The position numbers were made by a program, and so were the translations under genes. Shown here piece by piece: positions 52,796 through 63,225 of a DNA stretch of 64,000 bases. This DNA is from SHZI01 sp963802215 (GTDB lineage: Bacteria > Pseudomonadota > Gammaproteobacteria > Steroidobacterales > GCA-2729495): the NCBI GenBank assembly GCA_963802215.1, contig CAWDHQ010000002.1, positions 558,001 through 622,000 of the forward strand. The letters are read 5' to 3'. Under the pieces are notes generated by a model, which was not told where the DNA came from, searched no databases, and saw nothing but the letters and a program-made list of their open reading frames with translations. Each line of letters opens with the position of its first letter. Positions within the stretch are counted from its first letter, which is position 1.

Positions 52796-53530
52796 TCATG
52801 TAAGGATCAGTTTGAACCCGGCAATCGTCAGCACGACTGCCAGCAGGCGCTTGATAGCCAGGTGCGGCAGGCGCCGGCTGCCGAACCAGGAGCCGATGGT
52901 GCCGCCGATCACTACGGCGATTACGAGGGCCCACGCGAACGCGGGGAAGGATTTCGTCGCACTGAAGTTGCCGGCGAGTCCGGATGCCGAATTGAGCAGG
53001 ATGAACGGGGCTGACACGGCAGCGGCGGTCCGCGTGCGTGCCCAGCGCATGAATATCAGCAGCGGCGTGAGGAAGATTCCGCCGCCCGTCCCGGTCAGGC
53101 CGGAGAGCAGCCCGAGCAGGCTGCCGGCGCCCAGGGCAACGAGCCGGGGAGGCGGCCGCGGCTCGCTTTCCGCGGGCGGACGCACCAGGAACTGGACGGC
53201 GGACAGCAACAGGACGATTCCGACCAGGACCTTGAAGATCTGGGTGGGCAGGTTCAGGTAACCGCCGACAAACGCCAGCGGCACTGACAGCAGGGCGAAG
53301 GGCCAGAACAGCGGCCACGAGAAGTGGCCGGCCCGCCAGAACTGGAAGGTGCCGATCGCGGCGACGAGGATGTTCAGCGCCAGGGCGATCGGCTTGATCT
53401 CCGCGGGAGCCACGCTGAGCAGGGACATCACGGCGATGTAGCCTGAAGCCCCGGCGTGACCCACCGAAGAATAGAGGACGGCGACGGCAAAGACCGCCGC
53501 GGTAAGGATCCAGAGGGTTTCGGGGGTCAT
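52796..53530 (-). CDS. TauE/SafE-family sulfite/organosulfur exporter
   Basis: 244-aa membrane protein with about eight hydrophobic segments. Family repeats are visible: AVLYSSVGHAGASGYIAVM and the second-half mirror SLLGLLSGLTGTGGGIFLTP. TauE/SafE proteins export sulfite, sulfoacetate or related anions; the substrate here is unknown. ATG 53530 is chosen, though 53566 is also open. It converges on the DUF748 gene with a 12-base gap and is divergent from rhlE. Confidence 0.85.
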   Translation of the reverse strand: MTPETLWILTAAVFAVAVLYSSVGHAGASGYIAVMSLLSVAPAEIKPIALALNILVAAIGTFQFWRAGHFSWPLFWPFALLSVPLAFVGGYLNLPTQIFKVLVGIVLLLSAVQFLVRPPAESEPRPPPRLVALGAGSLLGLLSGLTGTGGGIFLTPLLIFMRWARTRTAAAVSAPFILLNSASGLAGNFSATKSFPAFAWALVIAVVIGGTIGSWFGSRRLPHLAIKRLLAVVLTIAGFKLILT

Positions 53531-53580
53531 TGGGTTGATGCTGCCGACGCCCGTCAGCCGCGGCAAGTGTGACGCCGCGC

Positions 53581-53609
53581 TTGGCCCGGAGGCACCTTTC
53601 GTGTATGGT
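53581..53609 (+). promoter_or_regulatory. Candidate sigma-70 promoter of rhlE
   Basis: TTGGCC (53581-53586) and TATGGT (53604-53609) with a 17-base spacer. Transcription from here would give a leader of about 170 bases before the rhlE ATG, which has GGAGAGG upstream. Long leaders are common on cold-responsive helicase genes. Confidence 0.45.
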
Positions 53610-53783
53610 GCGCCTCGTTACACAAGCTTTCGTCCGGTCAGCTCGTTCATCTGAGCCTTTCGACCCACCGTCCTGGAACACTTCCAGTAGGCCACTAAAT
53701 ATCCCGCCTCTACCGGACCAGAGGACTTCCCCCGCCAGGGATTTGGCTGGGGATCTCTGCAGGCTGGAGAGGAAAATCACTAC

Positions 53784-55124
<1,341 letters not shown>

Positions 55125-55205
55125 CGTTCCCCGCCGCCCGGCGGCTTGACCCGCTGATCCGGGTCCGGCACTTTGCAGCCAACTCGCTGCGGGCTGGCCG
55201 TACTG

Positions 55206-56813
55206 ATGCTGCGCCTCATCGTCATTCTCATCGGAGCCCTGCTCGCCGGTGTCTCCCGCGCCGGTGAGGCCACTCCGCCTGACCCCGCCGAGCACTTCGC
55301 CTGCGAAGCGCTGAAGGCCATCGACCTGGCGGAGACGACGGGCGCCGGCGTTCGGCTGACGGAAGTGGGAATCCTGCCCCCGTCCGGCGACCAGCCCGCG
55401 CTCTGCCGCGTCAGCGGATTCATAGAGCCCGAGGTGGGCTTCGAGGTCCGCATGCCGGTCGAGGGCTGGAACGGCAGGCTGCTCGTGACCGGGTGCTCGA
55501 ACCTGTGCGGCATCCTGCAGGTCCAGGGCATGGAGGACGCGCTGGCCCGGGGCTACGCGGCCGCCACCACCGACATGGGCCACCGTACCGGCGATCCGTC
55601 GGATGCCCGGTGGGCCTGGAACAACCCGGCGCTGGAGGCTGATTTCGGCCACCGTGCCACCCATGTCACGACGCTGGCGGCGAAGGAACTCGTCGCCGAC
55701 TACTACGGTGACCGGCCCAGCTACGCCTACTTCAGGGGCTGCTCGACGGGTGGCCGGCAGGCACTCGTGGCCGCCGAGCGATACCCGGACGATTACGACG
55801 GCATCATCGCGGGCGCGCCGTTCAACCAGTCGCTGTCCGTGCCGCACATGGCCTGGGTGCTGGCGGCCAACGCCGGGCCCGGTGGCGAGCCGCTGCTGAA
55901 GCGCGCGGAATTCGACCTGCTCGGCAAGGCGGCCGTTCGCGCCTGCGATCCGGAGGATGGCCAGGTGGACGGCGTCATCGGCGATCCGGAAGCCTGCGGC
56001 TTCAGACCGGAGTCCCTCCTGTGCCCGGCCACGGACGGGACGGACGCGTCGCCGGGTGATTGCCTCACTCCCGCGCAGGTGGAGGCCGCGAACCGCATCT
56101 ACGCCGGTCCACGCACCAGCAAGGGCAAGGCCTGGTCCTCCGGCGGTTCGCCGCCGGGCAGTGAGTTCACCTGGGCGCAGTCGATGCTGGCGCCGCCCGG
56201 GAAGAAGCCCTTCTTCCAGTTCATCGTGGAGAACTGGTCCCAGTACCTGGCGTACGTGCCGGACCCGCCGGTGTCCGGGTCATCCCTGCCGGGGGCGGGC
56301 GGTCCGCGGGTGCCCGACGTGGACTTCGATGCCGGCCCCGGGCAGTTCGCCGCGACGGCCGCCGTCACCGGGTTCCGTCCCGAACTCGAGCGCTTCCGCT
56401 CCCACGGCGGACGGCTTCTTGTCTATCACGGCTGGGTGGACGAGAGCCTCATGCCGGCCCACACCCTGGACTACTGGCGCGAGGCCGGTTCGCGCCTCGG
56501 CGCCGGGCCCCTTGCCGAGTTTGCCCGGCTGTTCATGGTGCCCGGCATGCTCCACTGCGGCGGTGGCCCCGGCGCGGCCGACATCGACTACCTGACGGCT
56601 CTCGAGCGCTGGGTGGAGGCAGACGAGGCGCCGGCCAGCCTGCTGGCGCACAAGGTGAAGGACGCGGGGCCGACCTTTGCGCGGCAGCCCCGGTTCCCCC
56701 TGCCGGCTGACACCGTGGAGCACACGCGGCGCATCTATCCCTGGCCGCAGACCGGTCCCGGGAGTGGGGAGCCCGGCCCGAATTCGTCTAGACTTCCCGA
56801 CATCTCTCACTAG
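55206..56813 (+). CDS. Tannase/feruloyl-esterase family hydrolase, exported
   Basis: 535 aa with signal peptide (MLRLIVILIGALLAGVSRAG). Tannase/feruloyl esterase family (PF07519): nucleophile in FRGCSTGGRQALVAAERYP, acid in YHGWVDESLMPAHTLDYW and histidine in GMLHCGGGPGAADID. These split ester bonds of gallate, ferulate or mono-terephthalate compounds outside the cytoplasm. A TTG at 55173 is open, but ATG 55206 gives a clean signal peptide. It precedes the SDR gene by 17 bases. Confidence 0.88.
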   Translation: MLRLIVILIGALLAGVSRAGEATPPDPAEHFACEALKAIDLAETTGAGVRLTEVGILPPSGDQPALCRVSGFIEPEVGFEVRMPVEGWNGRLLVTGCSNLCGILQVQGMEDALARGYAAATTDMGHRTGDPSDARWAWNNPALEADFGHRATHVTTLAAKELVADYYGDRPSYAYFRGCSTGGRQALVAAERYPDDYDGIIAGAPFNQSLSVPHMAWVLAANAGPGGEPLLKRAEFDLLGKAAVRACDPEDGQVDGVIGDPEACGFRPESLLCPATDGTDASPGDCLTPAQVEAANRIYAGPRTSKGKAWSSGGSPPGSEFTWAQSMLAPPGKKPFFQFIVENWSQYLAYVPDPPVSGSSLPGAGGPRVPDVDFDAGPGQFAATAAVTGFRPELERFRSHGGRLLVYHGWVDESLMPAHTLDYWREAGSRLGAGPLAEFARLFMVPGMLHCGGGPGAADIDYLTALERWVEADEAPASLLAHKVKDAGPTFARQPRFPLPADTVEHTRRIYPWPQTGPGSGEPGPNSSRLPDISH

Positions 56814-56830
56814 ATCCGGATTCTGCTGCG

Positions 56831-57637
56831 ATGAGAAATGTCATCTGCCGGCTTGCAGTCGCCGTCCTGTTCCTGACTGCCGCGATCGCGCCTGCGACGG
56901 CGGCCGGCGTGCGCGATCCGGCGAGTCCCACGATCCTGCTCACCGGTTCCAACCGGGGCGTCGGGCTGGCACTGGCGACGGAATATGCCGCGCAGGGCTG
57001 GAACGTCATTGCCACCTGCCGCACGCCGAAGAAGGCAACCGAACTCAAGGCACTGGCGGCGGAGAATCCCAAGGTCATCATCGAGCAGCTGGACGTGACG
57101 GACGTGCGGCAGATCGAGAGGCTCGCGGCGAAGTACAAGGGTGTGCCCGTCGACGTGCTGTTCAACAACGCGGGCTGGCTGGGTACTCCCATCGAGAGCC
57201 AGCAGTTCGGCAATTTCGACCAGGCGCTGTTCAACGAGGTGATGAACACCAATGTCTTCGGCCCGCTGAAGCTGTCGCAGGCCTTCGTGGCCAATGTCGA
57301 GGCCAGCAAGCAGAAGAAGATCATCGGCATGACCAGCGGGCTCGGCTCGCTCACGCTGATGGGGCGGATGTCCCGTTTCTACTTCTACCAGATGAGCAAG
57401 GCGGCCATGAACATGGGCATGCGCGCGATGCGCAATGACCTGATGGGCCGCGGGATCATCGTCGCGCTGCTGGCGCCCGGCATGGTGGAGACCGACATGC
57501 TCGAGGACTCCGGCTATACCGGCAAGGCGCTGAAGCCGGCCGAGAGTGCAGCAGGGCTCTACAAGCTCGTTGCCGGACTCACGCTCCAGGACAAGGGCGT
57601 GCCCCTGAACGTCGACGGCAAGCCGATCCCCTGGTAA
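56831..57637 (+). CDS. Short-chain dehydrogenase/reductase with signal peptide
   Basis: 268 aa. SDR fold: nucleotide-binding ILLTGSNRGVGLALATEYA, the NAG motif in LFNNAGWLG, serine in MTSGLGS and YxxxK in FYQMSKAAMN. An N-terminal hydrophobic leader (RLAVAVLFLTAAIAPATAAG) predicts export, odd for an NAD(P)-dependent enzyme unless it stays anchored or the leader is a membrane tether. The stop is at 57635, and the next frame opens over it. The substrate is unknown. Confidence 0.82.
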   Translation: MRNVICRLAVAVLFLTAAIAPATAAGVRDPASPTILLTGSNRGVGLALATEYAAQGWNVIATCRTPKKATELKALAAENPKVIIEQLDVTDVRQIERLAAKYKGVPVDVLFNNAGWLGTPIESQQFGNFDQALFNEVMNTNVFGPLKLSQAFVANVEASKQKKIIGMTSGLGSLTLMGRMSRFYFYQMSKAAMNMGMRAMRNDLMGRGIIVALLAPGMVETDMLEDSGYTGKALKPAESAAGLYKLVAGLTLQDKGVPLNVDGKPIPW

Positions 57638-59829
57638 TTTCCCGGCGCAAACTGCTGGCGGGTACCGCCGCTCTCGCCGGCGGCGGCCTCGTGCTTGGCT
57701 GGCTGCGGCCGGATCCGTCCGGCGCACCGCTCGTTGCCGGCGCTCCGGGGTTCAACCCCAATGCCTGGCTGCAGGTGCGTCCCGACGGCGCCATCATCCT
57801 GCAGGTCGACAAGATCGAGATGGGCCAGGGCGTGACCACGGGTTACGTCACGCTGCTGGCCGAGGAGCTCGATGTCGCCCCCGGCCGGATCACCACGCAG
57901 GTCGCGCCCGTGCACCCGCTCTTCCAGGACCCCGCCCAGATCACCGGCGAAAGCCGGAGCATGGCGGCGCGCTGGCTGCCGATCCGGGAGACGGGCGCCC
58001 GCGCCCGGCAGATGCTGCTCACCGCCGCCGCGCGCCGCTGGGATGTGGAGGTCGCCACATTGACCACGGATGGCAGCGGCGCCGTCGTCAGCGCGGGTGG
58101 CGATACGCTGACCTACGGCGAACTCGCGACGGACGCCGCGGTGCTGCCACTGCCCGATGCCGTGGTCCTGCGCAGCGACACCGGGGCCCGGCGCTGGATC
58201 GGCCGCGATGTTCCGCGGCCCGACGTGCCGGCCAAGATCCTCGGGCAGGCGAAATACGGCATCGATACGCGACTGCCGGGTCTGCTGACGGCCATCGTGA
58301 AGCGTCCGCCCCGGCTCCAGGCGGTCCTGAAGTCCCACGATGCCGCGGCTGCCCGGCGGCTGCCCGGCGTCCGCGACGTGTTTCCCATTCACAGTGGCAT
58401 CGCCGTGGTCGCCGACGGCTTCTGGCAGGCCGGCCAGGCCGCCGCGGCAATCGACGCGGAGTGGGAGCCGGGTCCGCTCGCCGGTGTGAGCAGCGCATCG
58501 ATCCGGGCCGAGCAGGGCCGGCAGCTCGATGTCCAGGCGGGGCATCGCATCCGCGACGACGGTGCCGTCGATGACGCATTTGCCAGCGCCGGAAAGGTGC
58601 TCGAAGCGGAGTACTGGCTGCCCTACCTGGCCCACGCGCCCATGGAGCCCATGAATGCCACCGTGTGGTTCCACGACGGGGGCTGCGAGGCCTGGATCCC
58701 GACCCAGGCGCCCGACATCGCGCGCCAGGCGATCTGCGAGGTCTCCGACCTGCCGCGCGCGGCGGTCACCGTGCACGCGACGCTGGTTGGCGGCGGCTTC
58801 GGCCGGCGCTTCATCGTGGACTACGTCACCGAGGCGGCGGAGATCGCCCGGCGCGTGCCCGGGCCGGTGCAGCTCATCTGGACGCGGGAAGACGATCTCC
58901 AGCACGGCTTCTACCGGGAGGCGACGCTCCATCGCCTGCGGGCCGCGGTCGACGGGGAAGGCGAGCCGCTGGCCTGGCAGCACCGGCTGATCGCCGCCAG
59001 CATGAACGGCCTCGTGTTTCCGCTGACCACGTCGCTCTTCATGCCCGAGTGGGTACCGAAGCCCGTGGTTGCTGGCCTGACCGACGGCTTCGTGGCGCTC
59101 TTCGACCGGCTGATCGGCTCCTTCGCCGCCCGGGAAGGCTCCAAGGCCATGCCCTACGCGGTGCCGAACGTCCGGGTGGAACTGGCCGAATGGAATCCCG
59201 GCGTGCCGATCTCGATCTGGCGGTCAGTGGGCCACTCCTACACCTGCTTCGTCATCGAGAGCTTCATCGACGAGCTGGCGGCCGCGGCGGACGAGGATCC
59301 CGCGGCCTTTCGCCAGCGGCACCTCAAGGACTCGCCCCGGCACCTCGCGGCGCTGGACCTGGTGCTCGAGAAGAGCGGCTGGAAGGCCCCGCCGGCTCCG
59401 GGCCGCGGGCGCGGCATCGCGATCCAGGCCGCCTTCGGCAGCGTGGTGGCCCAGGTCGCCGAGGTGTCGGTCGCCGCGGACAACACGATTCGCGTGCATC
59501 GCGTGACCTGCGCCGTGGACTGCGGCACGGCCATCAACCCGGACATCGTCCGGCAGCAGATGGAAGGCGGCATCCTTTTCGGCCTGGCTGCAGCCCTCTA
59601 CGGCGAGATCACGCTCGAGGACGGCGCAGTGCGCGAGAGCAACTTCCACGACTACCGGCAGCTGCGGCTGGCCGACTCGCCGCTGATCGACGTGCACATC
59701 GTGCCCAGCACCGAACCGCCGAGCGGCGTCGGGGAACCCGGCGTGCCGCCGATAGCGCCCGCCGTCGCCAACGCGGTCCACGCGCTGACCGGTCAGCGCC
59801 TGCGGACCTTGCCTCTTCGCCTCCCGTAG
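57637..59829 (+). CDS. Tat-exported molybdopterin (XdhA/IorB-like) large subunit
   Basis: About 730 aa. Molybdopterin-binding subunit of the isoquinoline 1-oxidoreductase/aldehyde oxidase type: LQVDKIEMGQGVTTGYVTLL, GGGFGRRF, CAVDCGTAINPDIVRQQMEG and the catalytic Glu in GVGEPGVPP. Codons upstream of the first canonical start (GTG 57691) encode SRRKLLAGTAALAGGG, a twin-arginine signal. The likely initiation is ATT 57637 or CTG 57631, overlapping the SDR stop. No 2Fe-2S small subunit or cytochrome partner is adjacent. The stop TAG opens a REP. Confidence 0.82.
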   Translation: MSRRKLLAGTAALAGGGLVLGWLRPDPSGAPLVAGAPGFNPNAWLQVRPDGAIILQVDKIEMGQGVTTGYVTLLAEELDVAPGRITTQVAPVHPLFQDPAQITGESRSMAARWLPIRETGARARQMLLTAAARRWDVEVATLTTDGSGAVVSAGGDTLTYGELATDAAVLPLPDAVVLRSDTGARRWIGRDVPRPDVPAKILGQAKYGIDTRLPGLLTAIVKRPPRLQAVLKSHDAAAARRLPGVRDVFPIHSGIAVVADGFWQAGQAAAAIDAEWEPGPLAGVSSASIRAEQGRQLDVQAGHRIRDDGAVDDAFASAGKVLEAEYWLPYLAHAPMEPMNATVWFHDGGCEAWIPTQAPDIARQAICEVSDLPRAAVTVHATLVGGGFGRRFIVDYVTEAAEIARRVPGPVQLIWTREDDLQHGFYREATLHRLRAAVDGEGEPLAWQHRLIAASMNGLVFPLTTSLFMPEWVPKPVVAGLTDGFVALFDRLIGSFAAREGSKAMPYAVPNVRVELAEWNPGVPISIWRSVGHSYTCFVIESFIDELAAAADEDPAAFRQRHLKDSPRHLAALDLVLEKSGWKAPPAPGRGRGIAIQAAFGSVVAQVAEVSVAADNTIRVHRVTCAVDCGTAINPDIVRQQMEGGILFGLAAALYGEITLEDGAVRESNFHDYRQLRLADSPLIDVHIVPSTEPPSGVGEPGVPPIAPAVANAVHALTGQRLRTLPLRLP

Positions 59830-59995
59830 GAGCGCCTTCAGGCGCGATCCGGGAACCGGATCCGTGCTGCATCCCGCGGCCAGTGGCCGATGCCTCGCCC
59901 GCGAAAAGACGTGTACTCACGTCAGCGGGCAGGGTCTTCGGCCGATGGCCGCGGGAGGGACCACTGACCCGGGGTCGCGGCTGAAGCCGCTCCTA
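59827..59995. repeat. REP pair enclosing a nested hairpin (BIME-like)
   Basis: REPs in inverted orientation at 59827-59850 and 59972-59995 give the stops of the XdhA-like gene (plus) and the DUF4126 gene (minus). The interior (59874-59958) folds on itself: CCCGCGGCCA...TGGCCGCGGG outside, CGCCCGC...GCGGGC next, and GACGTG-TACT-CACGTC at the tip. It holds no gene. Confidence 0.85.
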
Positions 59996-60604
59996 CGGGG
60001 ACGGTGCTGCCGTACTCCAACTAGCAATACGCCGGAAGATCGACGCGATCCAGCGCCAGAGCCTTGGCAGCAGCCACAGCGCCACGAGGATCGCGAACAG
60101 CAACGCAATCAGCAGGATCGCGGGCGCCACGATGGCGAGCCACACGATGCCGGGTGCCGCGAAGTCCTCGAAGAGTGACGCCACCCAGTTGGAGAATGGC
60201 TCGGGCGAGTGGTTGATGGCCACGCGGCTTCCGGCCTTGGTGAAATGACTGCCCGCGGTGATCGTGCCGCCGATGAGCCCGGCGGCGATCATCAGGGGAA
60301 GGCTGTCTTCCCCCAGTCCCCCGACGGAACCTGCCGCAAGCAGGGCACCGGCCGGAATGCGGATGAAGGTGTGGACGGCGTCCCACAGGCTGTCGAAGCC
60401 GGGAATCTTGTCGGCGAAGAATTCCGCCACGGCCAGTGTGCCGCTGGTGCCCAGCACGATCGGGTTTGCCAGGACCTCCAGGTGCGCGGGGAGCACGATC
60501 CATCCGAAGTGGCCCGCGATGCCCACGAGGAACAGGACCACGTAGAGGCGAAGGCCGCTGGCCCAGGCCAGGCCCGCAGCGAGGGCGATGCTCTGGATGT
60601 CCAC
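59993..60604 (-). CDS. DUF4126 family membrane protein
   Basis: 203 aa, integral membrane. The DUF4126 opening (SIALAAGLAWASGLRLYVVL) and FADKIPGFDSLWDAVHTFIR are clear, followed by helices around SLPLMIAAGLIGGTITAGSH and a hydrophobic C-terminal pair. The function is not known. It lies 32 bases after gltS and ends the minus-strand operon. Its TAG stop is a REP start. Confidence 0.82.
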   Translation of the reverse strand: MDIQSIALAAGLAWASGLRLYVVLFLVGIAGHFGWIVLPAHLEVLANPIVLGTSGTLAVAEFFADKIPGFDSLWDAVHTFIRIPAGALLAAGSVGGLGEDSLPLMIAAGLIGGTITAGSHFTKAGSRVAINHSPEPFSNWVASLFEDFAAPGIVWLAIVAPAILLIALLFAILVALWLLPRLWRWIASIFRRIASWSTAAPSP

Positions 60605-60636
60605 GCTACAGGCTCCCCCGAATCAGGCCCGTGCCT

Positions 60637-61854
60637 TCAGCGCAACCAGTTCACGAAGCCGGTGATGACCAGCGCATTGATGAAGTCGATGAAGAAGGCG
60701 CCCACCAGCGGCACGACGAGGAAGGCCCGCGGCGCCGGCCCGAAGCGCCCCGCGAGCGTGCGCATGTTGGCCACGGCGTTGGCCGTGGTGCCCATCGCAA
60801 AGCCGATGAAGCCGCCGGCCATGACCGCGGACTCGTAGTCCCGCCCCATCAGCCGCCAGGAGACGAGGATCGCCAGGCCGACCAGCAGTGCCAGCTGCGC
60901 GACCAGGATCACGAACAGCGGCAGCGCCTGGCCGGCGAGCTGCCAGATCTTGAGGTCCATGAGGGCCACGACTAGGAAGATGTTCAGGGCGATGCCGCCG
61001 ATGAAGTCCATGGAGTCCTCATCGATGCGGAGCCAGCCGGTGGCGTCGTCGACGTTGCGCAGCGCGCAGGCCACGATCATGGCGCCGATGTAGGCGGGGA
61101 GGGTGAATCCCGTGGCCTGGATGTAACGGCTCAGGATGCTGCCGGCGCCCATGGCCAGGGCCAGCACGGCCAGGTTCCGGATGATCGCGGTGTCCTCCCG
61201 CTCCACGTGCACGACGATTTCCCGCACCTGCTCGCCGGGAACGCTGCCAACCTCTGGCGTAGCCGGATTCGAAGCCGGTTTCAGCCTGTGCCGGTGGACG
61301 AGCCAGGTGCCGACCGGACCGCCGGCGAGTCCACCGCACACGATCCCGAATACCGCCGAAGTGATGGCGAGCACGTCCGCCCCGGGCAGGCCCGCCTTCG
61401 TGAACTCGGGAGCGAAGGCCAGCCCGGTGGCCGGTCCGCCCATCAGCGTCACCGAGCCGGCCATCACGCCCATCAGCGGATTCTCGCCGAGTGCCGCGGC
61501 CACGCCCATCCCGAGGACGTTCTGCGCGATGCACACCACGGTGGCAAATATCAGGAAGACCACGACGGCGGCGCCGCCCGAGCGGAGCAACGCGACGCTG
61601 GCCCCCATGCCGATGGTGGTGAAGAAGGCCACCAGCAGCAGCGGCTGCCCGGTCGTCTCCAGTTGCAGGTTCACGAAGCGGTCCCGGCAGACGAAGACCA
61701 CCGCGGCAAAGACGAGTCCCCCGACCACGGCCGAAGGGATGTTGAGCCGGCGGAGCAGCGCAATCCGCTGCCGGAGCAGCACGCCGGCGTAGTAGACGAC
61801 GGCCGCCAGGGTGAGGGTCTGGAGGAGGTCGAGGGTCAGGACCGGGACTGGCAT
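60637..61854 (-). CDS. gltS: Sodium/glutamate symporter
   Basis: 405-aa inner-membrane Na+/glutamate importer. About 10-12 hydrophobic segments with the two inverted GltS re-entrant motifs: SVTLMGGPATGLAFAP in the first half and MAGGFIGFAMGTTANAVANM in the second. Length equals E. coli GltS (401). Coupled upstream to a small cupin gene, with 10 bases between. Confidence 0.93.
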   Translation of the reverse strand: MPVPVLTLDLLQTLTLAAVVYYAGVLLRQRIALLRRLNIPSAVVGGLVFAAVVFVCRDRFVNLQLETTGQPLLLVAFFTTIGMGASVALLRSGGAAVVVFLIFATVVCIAQNVLGMGVAAALGENPLMGVMAGSVTLMGGPATGLAFAPEFTKAGLPGADVLAITSAVFGIVCGGLAGGPVGTWLVHRHRLKPASNPATPEVGSVPGEQVREIVVHVEREDTAIIRNLAVLALAMGAGSILSRYIQATGFTLPAYIGAMIVACALRNVDDATGWLRIDEDSMDFIGGIALNIFLVVALMDLKIWQLAGQALPLFVILVAQLALLVGLAILVSWRLMGRDYESAVMAGGFIGFAMGTTANAVANMRTLAGRFGPAPRAFLVVPLVGAFFIDFINALVITGFVNWLR

Positions 61855-61864
61855 CGTCGAGAAG

Positions 61865-62242
61865 TTATCCGCCGCGCACGACGATGAGCCGCAGGGCCGC
61901 CGCGGGGCTGGCGTTGTCCGCCCGGAACAGGGTGCCCGCCGGGACGAGGACGGTGTCGCCGGGACCCGCCGGTGTCTCGCCGGCCAGTGCGGGGCCCCAC
62001 TTCACCCGGGCGTGGCCTGCGATCACGTGGAGAAGCGTTCCGTCGTCGGCCGCCCCCGGCGGGGCCATGCTGCCGCCCGCCGGCACGTCGACCGTCTCGA
62101 TCTGGCTGCTGGCGATGCCCGTGGGCAGGTGGGTGATCTCCGCCAGGCGCTGCAGGACCAGCCCGCCGGCCAGGATGTCATCGAACTGGTCCTGCCGGAG
62201 GAGGCGGACATCTGCTGCAAGCGATCCGGAGTGCCCGCTCAT
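61865..62242 (-). CDS. Small cupin protein
   Basis: 125 aa, single cupin beta-barrel: GGSMAPPGAADDGTLLHVIA then GHARVKWG, and GDTVLVPAGTLFRADN for the second cupin motif. The metal-binding histidines are reduced (LLHVIAGHARV), so it may bind a ligand rather than act as an oxygenase. ATG 62242 was chosen because it opens shortly before the barrel. It is 44 bases after the DUF6502 gene on the same strand. Confidence 0.7.
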   Translation of the reverse strand: MSGHSGSLAADVRLLRQDQFDDILAGGLVLQRLAEITHLPTGIASSQIETVDVPAGGSMAPPGAADDGTLLHVIAGHARVKWGPALAGETPAGPGDTVLVPAGTLFRADNASPAAALRLIVVRGG

Positions 62243-62286
62243 GGGACGAGTATCGCACGGCGGAGGCACCCGCCAAATTGGGCGCC

Positions 62287-63123
62287 TCAGGGCTTTCGTT
62301 CGTCGTGGATGCCGTAGACGCCGACACCGACCCGCAGGGTCCTCGTATTCGGCGCTTCTGCTTCCGGCGGGGCTTCGTGGCGCGACAGCCATTCGTCGAT
62401 GCGCTCGAGGAACGCCTGCCCTTCCTGCTCCAGGAGCGCCCGGAAACGCCTGGCATCGGCAAGTCGCATGCGGGTATTGGTCGCACGCCCCGCAAAGCGC
62501 GACGGCTCGCCCTCGGGCTTTCCTAGGTTGAAGCTCACGGTCGTGCCCAGATCCTCGAGCATCGATCCGCCCCGGATGACGGCGTCGGGATCCATCTGCA
62601 ACGGCATGTAGTACCGCTTGAGAACCCGCAACTCGCCGCCGGGCAGTTCTTCGAGCGCTCCGACGCGCGCCAGTTCCCGGCGCATGGTGACGGCAGCGAG
62701 GTCACCGCCGTATCGCCTGCAGAGGTCGGCAAAAGTGGTTCTGTCCGACGATCCCGCACTGCTCTCGAAGGGCAGGTCCAGCGGCAGCCCCCCCTCGTCG
62801 GTGAAGTCCGGGTCGAGGTACCAGCCGGTGAGCACCCGGGTGGCGCCATGCAACCGGCCGGGTTCGATGGGCGGTGCCGTGGCCAGCAAATCCCGTAGGC
62901 GCTTGACTTCCCGCCGGCTGAAACCGGTCATGATGGCAACGCGCGACATGTTTGTCGGCCGCCCGTGCAGCCCGTATTCGGTCGTTGCAACCTCGACGAG
63001 AGTTGCCTTGCAGATGTCGCTGGCGTCCTGCCAGGTCACTCCACTTCGCAGCAGAATGGTGAATATGGGCCGCAGGGCAAGCCGGAGGGCCGCGAGGGCG
63101 GCGCGCTTGGGGTCATTGCTCAC
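62287..63123 (-). CDS. DUF6502 family protein
   Basis: 278 aa, cytoplasmic. The N-terminal region IFTILLRSGVTWQDASDICK and GFSRREVKRLRDLLAT look like a helix-turn-helix, followed by WYLDPDFTDEGGLPLDLPF and a mixed C-terminal domain. This is the DUF6502 pattern; no function is established. It may be a DNA-binding regulator for the cupin-gltS-DUF4126 genes that follow, which is inference from order only. Confidence 0.72.
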   Translation of the reverse strand: MSNDPKRAALAALRLALRPIFTILLRSGVTWQDASDICKATLVEVATTEYGLHGRPTNMSRVAIMTGFSRREVKRLRDLLATAPPIEPGRLHGATRVLTGWYLDPDFTDEGGLPLDLPFESSAGSSDRTTFADLCRRYGGDLAAVTMRRELARVGALEELPGGELRVLKRYYMPLQMDPDAVIRGGSMLEDLGTTVSFNLGKPEGEPSRFAGRATNTRMRLADARRFRALLEQEGQAFLERIDEWLSRHEAPPEAEAPNTRTLRVGVGVYGIHDERKP

Positions 63124-63225
63124 TGGAGTTGGCTATCGTCACTGCCTGCGGACAGGGAGGCCGGGACCTGTAAGGTAGCAGGAGAACCCCTTCCCGGGAG
63201 GTTCACGTGTCGGTCACGGCCCGCG

